Assembly: GCA_964622255.1 (NCBI GenBank)
Contig: CAZUPK010000062.1
Span: 1 to 24,357, forward strand
DNA from: SZUA-1377 sp964622255
GTDB lineage: Bacteria; Campylobacterota; Campylobacteria; Campylobacterales; QNZT01
Length of the DNA stretch: 24,357 nucleotides
Direction: 5' to 3'
Positions within the stretch are counted from its first letter, which is position 1. Each line of letters starts with the position of its first letter. The position numbers and the translations under genes were made by a program. Below the pieces are notes generated by a model that was not told where the DNA came from, did no database searches, and was given only the letters and a program-made list of their open reading frames with translations. Below, piece after piece: positions 7,251 through 14,059 of the stretch.

Positions 7251-9266
7251 TTAGATAGAAATTTCCTTTATATCGGCTATAGATTTGAAAGATTTATAAA
7301 TAGAGCCGATAAGGTTTTTTCTATTTTCTTTTATCTTTTCATCTTTATCATTTACCATAACTGTATCAAAAAAGCTATCTATATAGGGCTTTAAACCAAA
7401 AAGAGCTTCAAGCTTCTCTTTAAAGCTATCATACTCCTTTTTACTAGCCTTAATATAAAAGTTATAAAGATTTTTTTCTGCTTCTTTTTTAAAAAGCTCC
7501 TCTTTAATCTCTAAGTTTCTATCCATATCCATATCTTTTATGATATTTGCAACTCTTTTGAAAGTGGAAAACTTCTCTTTAAAGTCACTCTGATTTGCTA
7601 TCTCATTTAGTGCTTTTACCTTCTTATCTATCGCAATAAGATCTCTTTCTCCACTATCAAGCACGGATTTTACAAGAGATTTATTAATAGGATAATAACC
7701 CAAAAGTCTTTCTATAAAAAACTCTTCTAAAACTTTTGTATCAAACTCTTTATACTCACTTAAAAGTGCCTTTATATCTTTAGTTATATCAAAAGAAAAT
7801 TCCCTATCGAGAACTATCTTTATAATACCCAAAGTTGCTCTTCTTAGTGCAAAGGGATCTTTAGTTCCTGTTGGAATCTTACCTATACTAAAAAGAGCTA
7901 AAAAAGAGTCAAGTTTATTTGAAAGAGCAATTATAGCTGAGAAATCGCTACTTGGAAGTTTACTATCCTCTCCATCCGGTAAATACTGTTCTTTTATGGC
8001 TAAACAGACCTCTTTTTCGAAATTTTGCTCTTTTGCATAGTAGTATCCCATAAGTCCTTGAAGCTCCGTAAACTCATAAACCATATCTGTAACTAGGTCG
8101 GCTTTTGAGTAGATAATCGCTTTTTTGATAAGTTTGTCACTAGAGATATTATATTTTTTATTTAAATAGTTTGCTATTTTTAACTCTCTCAACTCTTTAT
8201 CATAGACACTTCCAAGCTCATTCATAAAAGTTATATTTTTTAAAGACTCAGGATTTAGTCTGTTTTTAAGATCATTTTCATAAAAGAACATAGCATCACT
8301 AAGTCTTGCTCTTAAAACCTTTTGATTACCCTCTATAACTTTTGAAAAGTCATCTGTTAAAGCATTTGAAACCACTACAAAACGGTTTGTAAGTTCTCCA
8401 TCTTTAAAAACGGGGAAATATCTCTGATGTTCTTTCATACTTGTTATGATGACTTCTGGTGGAAGCTTTAAAAACTCTTCATCAAACTTTCCTAAAAGTG
8501 CAGTTGGATACTCTGTTATAGTTACAACCTCTTTTAAAAGCTTTTCATCTAACTCTATAGAGACTTCCTCTTTTTGCTCTATATCTTTAAATTCAGATAA
8601 GATTTTCTCTCTTCTTTTATCTTGTTTATATATAATTCCAGATTTTTCTAAAATCTCAAAAAACTCATCTTTAGAACTATATTTTATAGGTTCATAAGAG
8701 ATGGTTCTATGAGGATAGGTAAGGTTTGAACTCTTTACTCCGAAAATCTCAAATGAAGCTATCTCACTTCCTAGCATCACTCCTATCCATCTTATAGGCC
8801 TTATAAAACTTTTTGTTTGACTTCCCCATCTCATAGACTTTCCAAAGTGTAAAGAGTCTAAAAACTTTTCTACTATCTCACCCAAAAGCTCTATCGACTC
8901 TTTTCCCTTTGTAATCCTTTTATAGTATAAAACCTCCCTATTTCCCTTTTTTGAAACTTTAACCTCACTTATATCCACTCCACACTTCTTAGCAAAACCA
9001 AAAGCTGCTGGAGTTGGTTTACCATCTTTAAAAGCTATCTCAACAGGAGCTCCATAAAGCTCTTCAACCAAATCATCTTGAATCTTTTTAAAACTGTTAT
9101 GAGAAAAAATAAATCTCCTTGGAGTATAAAAAAAGTTACACTCACTTTCTAACCCATACTCTTTTAAGACATTTTTCCATTTTAATTTTATATTTGGAAA
9201 CTCTTTTAAAAAAGGTATCGCAGGAAGCTCTTCAACACCTATCTCAACTAAAAGTGATTTATTCAT
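7251..9266 (-). CDS. glyS: Glycyl-tRNA synthetase beta subunit
   Basis: Beta chain of the heterotetrameric (alpha2beta2) glycyl-tRNA synthetase, needed for tRNA recognition and glycine charging. The 671-residue length is near the usual 680-690. Recognisable parts are the opening LLVEIGVEELPA, the RWGS motif in FGKSMRWGSQTKSFIRP, EHQRYFPV, and the tail anticodon-binding region. The partner glyQ is not in the window, so the subunits are encoded apart. It is the first gene of the leftward run, with AAGG 5 nt before the start and a likely -10 at plus 9295-9300. Confidence 0.97.
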   Translation of the reverse strand: MNKSLLVEIGVEELPAIPFLKEFPNIKLKWKNVLKEYGLESECNFFYTPRRFIFSHNSFKKIQDDLVEELYGAPVEIAFKDGKPTPAAFGFAKKCGVDISEVKVSKKGNREVLYYKRITKGKESIELLGEIVEKFLDSLHFGKSMRWGSQTKSFIRPIRWIGVMLGSEIASFEIFGVKSSNLTYPHRTISYEPIKYSSKDEFFEILEKSGIIYKQDKRREKILSEFKDIEQKEEVSIELDEKLLKEVVTITEYPTALLGKFDEEFLKLPPEVIITSMKEHQRYFPVFKDGELTNRFVVVSNALTDDFSKVIEGNQKVLRARLSDAMFFYENDLKNRLNPESLKNITFMNELGSVYDKELRELKIANYLNKKYNISSDKLIKKAIIYSKADLVTDMVYEFTELQGLMGYYYAKEQNFEKEVCLAIKEQYLPDGEDSKLPSSDFSAIIALSNKLDSFLALFSIGKIPTGTKDPFALRRATLGIIKIVLDREFSFDITKDIKALLSEYKEFDTKVLEEFFIERLLGYYPINKSLVKSVLDSGERDLIAIDKKVKALNEIANQSDFKEKFSTFKRVANIIKDMDMDRNLEIKEELFKKEAEKNLYNFYIKASKKEYDSFKEKLEALFGLKPYIDSFFDTVMVNDKDEKIKENRKNLIGSIYKSFKSIADIKEISI

Positions 9267-9294
9267 CTTTGACCTTTATATAAAAATCGTCGCC

Positions 9295-9300
9295 ATTTTA
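9295..9300 (-). promoter_or_regulatory. Likely -10 box of glyS
   Basis: TAAAAT on the minus strand inside TTTTTGATAAAATGG, about 29 nt before the glyS ATG. No convincing -35 is visible. It would be the main promoter of the leftward operon that ends near 326. Confidence 0.4.
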
Positions 9301-9344
9301 TCAAAAATACACTAAAAAAGAGGTTCTTATATAGCAATAGATTT

Positions 9345-9359
9345 GGAGAGTGCACCAAC
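9345..9359 (+). repeat. 15-bp sequence shared with repeat copy A flank
   Basis: GGAGAGTGCACCAAC is identical to the minus-strand sequence at 260-274, partly inside the 89-bp element. In both places an ATG follows within 0-1 nt (ATGGTAACC at copy A, ATGACTGAA here). The match is short but GC-richer than its surroundings. It may mark the edge of a related, mostly lost element. Confidence 0.35.
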
Positions 9360-9360
9360 T

Positions 9361-9489
9361 ATGACTGAATTACTGAATTTAAAAAAATTTGCAAATATGA
9401 TGAGATTTTTACATCAAAACTTTTTGAACAAAAATATGTTTAAGTTTGGTTTAAAATTTTGTGATATTTTGCTGAAACTTTATCATTGA
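9361..9489 (+). CDS. Possible 42-codon ORF in the glyS-luxS gap
   Basis: An ORF of 42 codons begins MTELLNLKKFANMMRFL and is rich in Phe, Leu, Asn and Lys, with three internal Met. GGAGAG lies upstream but 11-12 nt from the ATG, longer than ideal. It starts at the 15-bp sequence shared with repeat copy A. I do not recognise the product. It may be a real small protein, part of the luxS leader, or a relic. Apart from this and the two promoters, the 294-base gap between glyS and luxS shows nothing definite. Confidence 0.22.
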   Translation: MTELLNLKKFANMMRFLHQNFLNKNMFKFGLKFCDILLKLYH

Positions 9490-9524
9490 GTTCCATTTTT
9501 CTCCTAAAATTAGTTTTAAAATGC

Positions 9525-9530
9525 TACAAT
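9525..9530 (+). promoter_or_regulatory. Likely -10 box of luxS
   Basis: TACAAT within AAAATGCTACAATAACC, 30 nt before the luxS ATG. The upstream region is A/T-rich without a clear -35, as is usual for Campylobacterota promoters. Confidence 0.45.
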
Positions 9531-9560
9531 AACCAAAAACCACAACAAAAGGATTGATTT

Positions 9561-10064
9561 ATGCCTATGTTAGACAGTTTTATGGTAGATCATACAAAGA
9601 TGAAAGCTCCTGCGGTGAGGATTGCCAAAACTATGAAGACACCAAGTGGGGATGTTATAACTGTTTTTGATTTGAGATTTTTTAAACCTAATAAAGATAT
9701 GTTTAGTGCAAAGGCTATGCATACCTTTGAACACTTATTTGCTGGATTTATGAGAGAACACTTAAATAGTAAAGATGTGGAAATCATAGATATATCTCCT
9801 ATGGGTTGTAGGACTGGATTTTATATGAGTCTTTTAGGTATCCCCAATGAAAAAGAGGTTGCAAAGGCTTGGGAAGAGTCTGTAAAAGATATTTTGAAAG
9901 TTAAAAAGAAAAAAGATATACCAGAGTTAAACAAGTATCAATGTGGAACTTATAAGATGCACTCACTCAAAAAAGCTAAAAAAGTTGCTAAGATGGTTTT
10001 GAAAAAGGGTGTTAGTGTGATGGATAATGAAGAGTTGAAACTTGATGAGAGTTTGATAAGTTAG
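9561..10064 (+). CDS. luxS: S-ribosylhomocysteine lyase (AI-2 synthesis)
   Basis: Cytosolic metalloenzyme that splits S-ribosylhomocysteine into homocysteine and DPD, the precursor of the AI-2 signal, in the activated methyl cycle. The 167 residues are full length. The metal ligands are present: HTFEH (H54, H58) and C128 in KYQCGTYKMHS; catalytic C83 is in MGCRTGFY and E57 in the HTFEH motif. AAAAGGA precedes the ATG by 7 nt. It stands alone on the plus strand between leftward operons, so it is probably monocistronic, with terminator-like hairpins just after it. No pfs gene is adjacent. Confidence 0.97.
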   Translation: MPMLDSFMVDHTKMKAPAVRIAKTMKTPSGDVITVFDLRFFKPNKDMFSAKAMHTFEHLFAGFMREHLNSKDVEIIDISPMGCRTGFYMSLLGIPNEKEVAKAWEESVKDILKVKKKKDIPELNKYQCGTYKMHSLKKAKKVAKMVLKKGVSVMDNEELKLDESLIS

Positions 10065-10120
10065 AGATTTTTCTCTATCTTATCTAAAAGTTCGAGTCCT
10101 TTTTTGGGCTTTTGTTTTTT
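10055..10120 (+). terminator. Tandem hairpins after luxS
   Basis: Two hairpins follow one another. The first (10055-10084) pairs GATAAG with CTTATC and TAGAGA with TCTCTA around a TTTT loop and spans the luxS stop codon. The second (about 10095-10110) pairs AGTCC with GGGCT (one T-G wobble) and is followed by TTTGTTTTTT. The second has the form of a weak Rho-independent terminator. Confidence 0.5.
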
Positions 10121-10121
10121 A

Positions 10122-10208
10122 TCACATTATCACAATCCTTTCAATAAAACCCCATTTCCCAAGACAGGGATGAGCTGAAAAAGATATTGCTAATTTTTTG
10201 AATATTTG
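10122..10208 (-). repeat. 87-bp dispersed repeat, copy C, with relic reading frame
   Basis: About 80 percent identical to 20703-20789 in the same orientation. On the minus strand both copies keep an open frame of 28 codons ending in a stop: here QIFKKLAISFSAHPCL..GFIERIVIM, there QIFKNLAISFSTHPSL..GFLEKIVIK. Both have TAG directly before the CAA, so neither frame continues upstream. Two diverged 3' ends of one gene family are the simplest reading. The protein family is not recognised. Confidence 0.6.
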
Positions 10209-10240
10209 CTATTGGGTATTCTAAGTGTTAGTGTGTTCAT
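10190..10240 (-). pseudogene. Truncated ORF with antitoxin-like start
   Basis: A 16-codon frame MNTLTLRIPNSKYSKN starts 4 nt after the sensor kinase stop, with a strong AGGAG ribosome-binding site 7 nt away. MNTLTLRIP resembles the first beta strand of ribbon-helix-helix antitoxins. The frame dies on entering repeat copy C. The strong initiation signals with almost no coding sequence suggest the front of a gene whose body was lost or replaced. The RHH assignment rests on nine residues and is weak. Confidence 0.3.
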
Positions 10241-10244
10241 ATCT

Positions 10245-11639
10245 TTATCTCCTACTAATAAATTGCTTTAAACTAAACCAAAAAGAACTTCCCTTTCCAT
10301 ATTTAGTATCTATTATTAGTTGAGTTTTATGAAGTTTTAGTATATATTTTACTATATAAAGTCCAAGACCAATAGAGTTATCCCACTTAAGAGTATCTAC
10401 TCTAAAAAATCTATTTGTTATCTTTTTTAAGTTTTCTTCTTTTATACCTATGCCTTTGTCAATAACAGCTAACTTTTCATCTCTAACTTTTATAATAACC
10501 TCATCTTCAGAATATTTTAGAGCATTTTCAGTTAGGTTTATAAGAAGATTTTCCATCATCGTTTTATCTGCTACTATCTTTATATCATCAGCTTCTATGA
10601 TTATTTTTCTATCCTTATATTTTTGCAAAAGTGTATCCTGGACATAGTTTAAAAGCGGTTTTATCTCAAACTCACTTTTTTGCAGAGTGAGATTTTCATT
10701 TTCTATTTTCACTGCAAAGGATAGTCTATCTATCATAATAGAGATTTTATTTGCATTTTTTATCACCTTATCTATAAATCTTTTTCTCATTTTTGGACTT
10801 AAATTATTATCATCTTTTATTGTTTGTGAAAAACCGAGTATTGCTGAGACTGGATTTTTAAACTCGTGACTTATCGCAGAAATGATATCCCCTTGTTTTT
10901 TGCTTATATTTTTAAGTCTTTTAGTATATTTTTTCTTTTGTTCATCTCTTTTTTTTAACCTTTTTGAAACTTTTATAATCCTTTCGTATATAACCGCAAA
11001 TTCTTTACAACACTTTATCCTATCTGTTTCTGTTAAAATATCATAACGATTTTGCAAAAGATTTTGTAGAGATCTTTTTATAACTTTTAAGTCATTTGTA
11101 ACATTTTGATTTATTTTATAAGCCACATAGAGTGAAAGTGCCAAAGTAAAACCAAAAAGTAGTATCGTTTGAAACCAAAACTTTAAAAACTTTTCTTGAA
11201 TACTTTCCAAAGGATATGCCATCCTGATAAATCTATCTTTATTGAACTTTGCAACATAGAGCATATCTTTTTTTAAAGTATGAGAGTATCTTACACTACT
11301 TCCAAAACTATTTTTTAAAGCTTCTTGGATTTCCGGTCTGTTTAGATGATTTTGCATACCATTTATTTTTCTATCACTCTCAAATAAAACTTTACCACTT
11401 TTATTTATAATAGTTACGCGGACATCTGTTTTTGATTTTATCCTTTTTATCACTTGGCTCTTACTTTTAAGGCTATTTTCAAAAATAGCATACTCTTTTA
11501 TCAAGTTTTGAAGCATCATCTTATAATTGCTTGTTTCTATATTTTTAAGTAAAAAATAGCCTAAAAATGTAGTTAAAAATAGTGTAATAAAAAAAATAAT
11601 TAGAAAATTTCTAAAATAGACTTGATTTAGTTTTAACAC
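10245..11639 (-). CDS. Sensor histidine kinase, PhoR-like
   Basis: Membrane two-component sensor of 464 residues. Transmembrane segments at about 10-31 and 154-175 flank a periplasmic sensor domain (32-150) with NHLNRPEIQEALKNSFGSS, a pattern seen in PhoR-type kinases. A charged coiled region (185-245) leads to the HisKA domain with phospho-acceptor H258 in AISHEFKNP. The ATPase domain has the N box ENALKYS (N372), G1 DKGIGI (394-399) and G2 GLGLYIV (424-430). The start is GTG at 11637-11639, with GGAG 8 nt upstream; no nearby ATG is better placed. No response regulator is in the window, so it is an orphan here. A phosphate-sensing role is possible but not shown. Identical 15-bp sequences (10249-10263, 11647-11661) flank the gene. 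Confidence 0.9.
   Translation of the reverse strand: MLKLNQVYFRNFLIIFFITLFLTTFLGYFLLKNIETSNYKMMLQNLIKEYAIFENSLKSKSQVIKRIKSKTDVRVTIINKSGKVLFESDRKINGMQNHLNRPEIQEALKNSFGSSVRYSHTLKKDMLYVAKFNKDRFIRMAYPLESIQEKFLKFWFQTILLFGFTLALSLYVAYKINQNVTNDLKVIKRSLQNLLQNRYDILTETDRIKCCKEFAVIYERIIKVSKRLKKRDEQKKKYTKRLKNISKKQGDIISAISHEFKNPVSAILGFSQTIKDDNNLSPKMRKRFIDKVIKNANKISIMIDRLSFAVKIENENLTLQKSEFEIKPLLNYVQDTLLQKYKDRKIIIEADDIKIVADKTMMENLLINLTENALKYSEDEVIIKVRDEKLAVIDKGIGIKEENLKKITNRFFRVDTLKWDNSIGLGLYIVKYILKLHKTQLIIDTKYGKGSSFWFSLKQFISRR
10249..10263. repeat. 15-bp direct repeat at kinase 3' end
   Basis: CTCCTACTAATAAAT is identical to 11647-11661. Read on the minus strand (ATTTATTAGTAGGAG) this copy encodes the last kinase codons and supplies the ribosome-binding site of the small ORF at 10190-10240. 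Confidence 0.6.
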
Positions 11640-11646
11640 TTAGTAA

Positions 11647-11661
11647 CTCCTACTAATAAAT
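11647..11661. repeat. 15-bp direct repeat at kinase 5' end
   Basis: Second copy of CTCCTACTAATAAAT. On the minus strand it supplies the ribosome-binding site (TAGGAG) for the GTG start of the sensor kinase. The two copies are 1.4 kb apart and bracket the kinase coding sequence. Confidence 0.6.
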
Positions 11662-11706
11662 ACAAACGATTTTTGTGCCTTAACTGGAAATATGTAAAAG
11701 ATATGG

Positions 11707-12969
11707 CTATAATACTTTCTGTCTAAGTATGGAAAAAGCCGGAAGTTTAACAGGGAGTTTTATAGGCACTAAGTATCCGCTATGAACACTGTCAAGTTCT
11801 TTTCCTTCGATAGTTTCTATTTTGTAAAACTCCACAAAATAGTTATCATCCTCTTTAAAAACTCTTCCTATCTCACTTTTGCCAAGCTCAATCTTTTTGT
11901 CTTTTGGGAAGATTAACTCTATTTTTTGATTTGGTAAAGTTTTATATTTACACATAAAACTCTTGCCATCTTCTAAAACCAAACCACTTACCTCATAGGT
12001 TCCCTTGCTTAATGCGGTAAAATGGTTTTGAGTATCGTGTTTTTCATAAGGTCTTGAAAAAAGATATGCCTCTGAAAAGCCTCTATGTTTTGTTGTTAAA
12101 AGCTCTTTTTCATAAACTTTAGGATTAAACTCCCCATCATAGTAGTCATCTATGGCACTTCTGTAAGCTCTTGCGGTTACTGCTGTATAGTAGGGACTTT
12201 TTGTTCTTCCCTCTATCTTTAGACTATCTACCACTTCACTTTTTAGTATCTTATCTATATGATTTATAAGATTCATATCTTTTGCATTCATCACATGAGT
12301 TCCATACTCATCCTCTTCAAGTTTTAGCACCGTTCCGTCATCTGGGTTTTCTACATATAGGTTATAATCAAACCTACAATCATTTGCACAACTTCCTCGA
12401 TTTGGCACTCTTCCACTTTGGATAGAACTTATAAGGCATCTTCCACTATAAGCAAAACACATACTTCCATGCACAAAAACCTCTATTTCTAACTTTGGTA
12501 AGTGCTTTTTTATATCTATCAAGTCTTGTAAACCTATCTCTCTGGCTGCTATGATTCTCTCTACTCCCATCTCATAAAAAACTTCAGCATCAAGATAGTT
12601 TAAAACATTTGCTTGAGTTGAAAGATGAAGTGGAATATTAGGAGCTATATCTTTAGCTAACTTTATAACTCCCGGAGTTGAAACTATCAGGGCATCGGGA
12701 TTCATATCGCTTATCTTTTTGATATGTTTTTTAAGAGATGGAAGTTGGTTGTTAAAAGGAAAACCGTTTATCGTTACATATATCTTTTTATTTTTTTGGT
12801 GAGTGTATTTTATAGCCTCTTTGAAAGAGTCATAGTCAAACTCTTTTCCACTTCTTATACGAAGGGAGAAGTGACTAACTCCTCCATAAACAGCATCAGC
12901 TCCATAGGCTAAAGCTATCTTTAGTTTTTCAAAATTTCCAGCAGGTGAAAGTAGTTCTACTTTTTTCAA
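11707..12969 (-). CDS. trhP: Peptidase U32 family tRNA hydroxylation protein
   Basis: U32-family protein of about 420 residues, of the YegQ/TrhP type that takes part in prephenate-dependent formation of 5-hydroxyuridine at tRNA position 34. It opens with VELLSPAGNFEKLKIALAYG and ADAVYGG. The family cysteines lie in HGSMCFAYSGRC and RGSCANDCR, likely Fe-S ligands. I place the start at TTG (12967-12969), with AAAGG 7 nt upstream. A longer frame from ATG at 13026 exists, but a TATAAT box (plus 12997-13002) lies inside its first codons, so an mRNA from that promoter would exclude them; residues before the TTG also do not fit the family. It lies 67 nt before the sensor kinase on the same strand. 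Confidence 0.9.
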   Translation of the reverse strand: MKKVELLSPAGNFEKLKIALAYGADAVYGGVSHFSLRIRSGKEFDYDSFKEAIKYTHQKNKKIYVTINGFPFNNQLPSLKKHIKKISDMNPDALIVSTPGVIKLAKDIAPNIPLHLSTQANVLNYLDAEVFYEMGVERIIAAREIGLQDLIDIKKHLPKLEIEVFVHGSMCFAYSGRCLISSIQSGRVPNRGSCANDCRFDYNLYVENPDDGTVLKLEEDEYGTHVMNAKDMNLINHIDKILKSEVVDSLKIEGRTKSPYYTAVTARAYRSAIDDYYDGEFNPKVYEKELLTTKHRGFSEAYLFSRPYEKHDTQNHFTALSKGTYEVSGLVLEDGKSFMCKYKTLPNQKIELIFPKDKKIELGKSEIGRVFKEDDNYFVEFYKIETIEGKELDSVHSGYLVPIKLPVKLPAFSILRQKVL

Positions 12970-12996
12970 AATATAACCTTTTTGATATTTCAAAGT

Positions 12997-13002
12997 ATTA
13001 TA
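12997..13002 (-). promoter_or_regulatory. -10 box of the U32 gene
   Basis: TATAAT in TGCTATAATACTTTG, 27 nt before the TTG start. A TTGGAA sequence 18 bp upstream could be the -35. It decides the start codon choice for the gene. Confidence 0.55.
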
Positions 13003-13083
13003 GCAGGAAGAAGTTATTTTTTCCAAAACTTTCTAATAACCTCAACTTCCTGATTATGCTACGGTGTAGTTTTTATCTTTTGT

Positions 13084-13111
13084 GCTTTACTTATGAGTGA
13101 ACTTGTAAAGC
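13084..13111. promoter_or_regulatory. Inverted repeat in the U32-PHP divergent region
   Basis: GCTTTAC (13084-13090) and GTAAAGC (13105-13111) form a perfect 7-bp inverted repeat with a 14-bp spacer, midway between the two divergent -10 boxes. It could be an operator for both genes or chance. Confidence 0.2.
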
Positions 13112-13159
13112 TACAGATATGGCATATCACCAAATTCAAGTTAATATAGAACTTTTTGT

Positions 13160-13165
13160 TATAAT
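13160..13165 (+). promoter_or_regulatory. -10 box of the PHP phosphatase gene
   Basis: TATAAT in TTGTTATAATTACTACG, 43 nt before the ATG at 13209. It supports the shorter start for that gene. Confidence 0.5.
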
Positions 13166-13208
13166 TACTACGATAAATGGAAAAAACTTCATCGATAAAG
13201 GTTGCTCT

Positions 13209-13988
13209 ATGATAGCTGATATACACAACCATACTAAATTATGTAACCACGCTATAGGAGAGGTAGAGGAGTATATACAAAAGGCTATAGAAAAAAAAGT
13301 AAAACATTTCGGTTTTAGCGACCATGCTCCTATGGAGTTTGATAAAGAGTATCGTATGAGTTTTGATGATATGAAAAAGTATGAAAACTCCATATCTACT
13401 TTAAAAGAAAAGTACAAAGATGATATAGAGATACTTTTGGGATATGAGGTTGATTTTTTACCAAACTATATGGATGAGAGAGTTTTAAAAGCAAATGTTG
13501 ACTATCTAATAGGCTCAGTTCACTTTTTAAACGGATGGGGATTTGACAATCCAAAGTTTATAGGAGAGTATAAAAACAAAGATATAGATAAGATTTGGCA
13601 AGACTACTTTGATACTATAAAAGAGTTGGCAAAGAGCGGACTTTTTGATATAGTAGGACACATAGATCTTATAAAAGTTTTTAAATACCTACCAAAAAAA
13701 GAAGTAAAACTCATAGCAAAAGATGCTATAAAAGAGATAAAAAAATCTAACTTGGTAGTTGAACTAAATATGGCTGGATATAAAAAACCTATAAATGAAC
13801 TCTATCCATCATATGATATTTTAGAAATGATAAAGGAGTATGATATACCTATAACTTTTGGAAGTGATGCTCATAAACCGGATGAAGTTTGTAGGTATGA
13901 AGATAGATTAAAAGAGGTTTTATCTAACTTTTCCTTCAATAAATGTGCTATTTTTGAAAAAAGAGATAGAAAACTGCTTAATTTTTAA
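13209..13988 (+). CDS. hisK: Histidinol-phosphatase, PHP family (HisJ/HisK type)
   Basis: PHP-domain metal-dependent phosphatase, 259 residues, of the group that removes phosphate from L-histidinol phosphate in histidine synthesis. It starts with the metal-binding motif DIHNHTKLCNHA and continues with IGFSDHAP-like HFGFSDHAPM, GYEVDFLP, GSVHFL, DIVGHIDLIK and FGSDAHKP, all typical of HisJ-type enzymes. I chose ATG 13209, with AAAGG 7 nt upstream, because the -10 box lies at 13160 and the family begins at this point; an in-frame ATG at 13119 would add 30 unsupported residues. No other his genes are nearby. Other PHP phosphoesterase activity is possible, though the length and motifs favour this one. 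Confidence 0.85.
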   Translation: MIADIHNHTKLCNHAIGEVEEYIQKAIEKKVKHFGFSDHAPMEFDKEYRMSFDDMKKYENSISTLKEKYKDDIEILLGYEVDFLPNYMDERVLKANVDYLIGSVHFLNGWGFDNPKFIGEYKNKDIDKIWQDYFDTIKELAKSGLFDIVGHIDLIKVFKYLPKKEVKLIAKDAIKEIKKSNLVVELNMAGYKKPINELYPSYDILEMIKEYDIPITFGSDAHKPDEVCRYEDRLKEVLSNFSFNKCAIFEKRDRKLLNF

Positions 13989-13997
13989 ACAACAAAC

Positions 13998-14017
13998 ATC
14001 TATATATTTTTATAGAT
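13998..14017. promoter_or_regulatory. Palindrome upstream of glnA -10
   Basis: ATCTATA and TATAGAT form a perfect 7-bp inverted repeat around TATTTT, ending 6 bp before the glnA -10 box. It could be an operator or the AT-rich terminator of the preceding gene. Confidence 0.3.
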
Positions 14018-14023
14018 ATTGGC

Positions 14024-14029
14024 TATAAT
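14024..14029 (+). promoter_or_regulatory. -10 box of glnA
   Basis: TATAAT in TTGGCTATAATTATG, 30 nt before the glnA ATG. TTAGGAGAAAAG gives a strong ribosome-binding site. No sigma-54 GG-N10-GC promoter is visible. Confidence 0.55.
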
Positions 14030-14059
14030 TATGATATTAAAATTTTATTAGGAGAAAAG

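Noticed and set aside
12970..13026. N-terminal extension of the U32 protein from ATG 13026
   Set aside because: A TATAAT box lies inside the extension and the family begins at the TTG start with its own ribosome-binding site.
13119..13208. 30-residue N-terminal extension of the PHP phosphatase
   Set aside because: The extension contains a TATAAT box and the metal-binding start of the family follows ATG 13209, which has a good ribosome-binding site.
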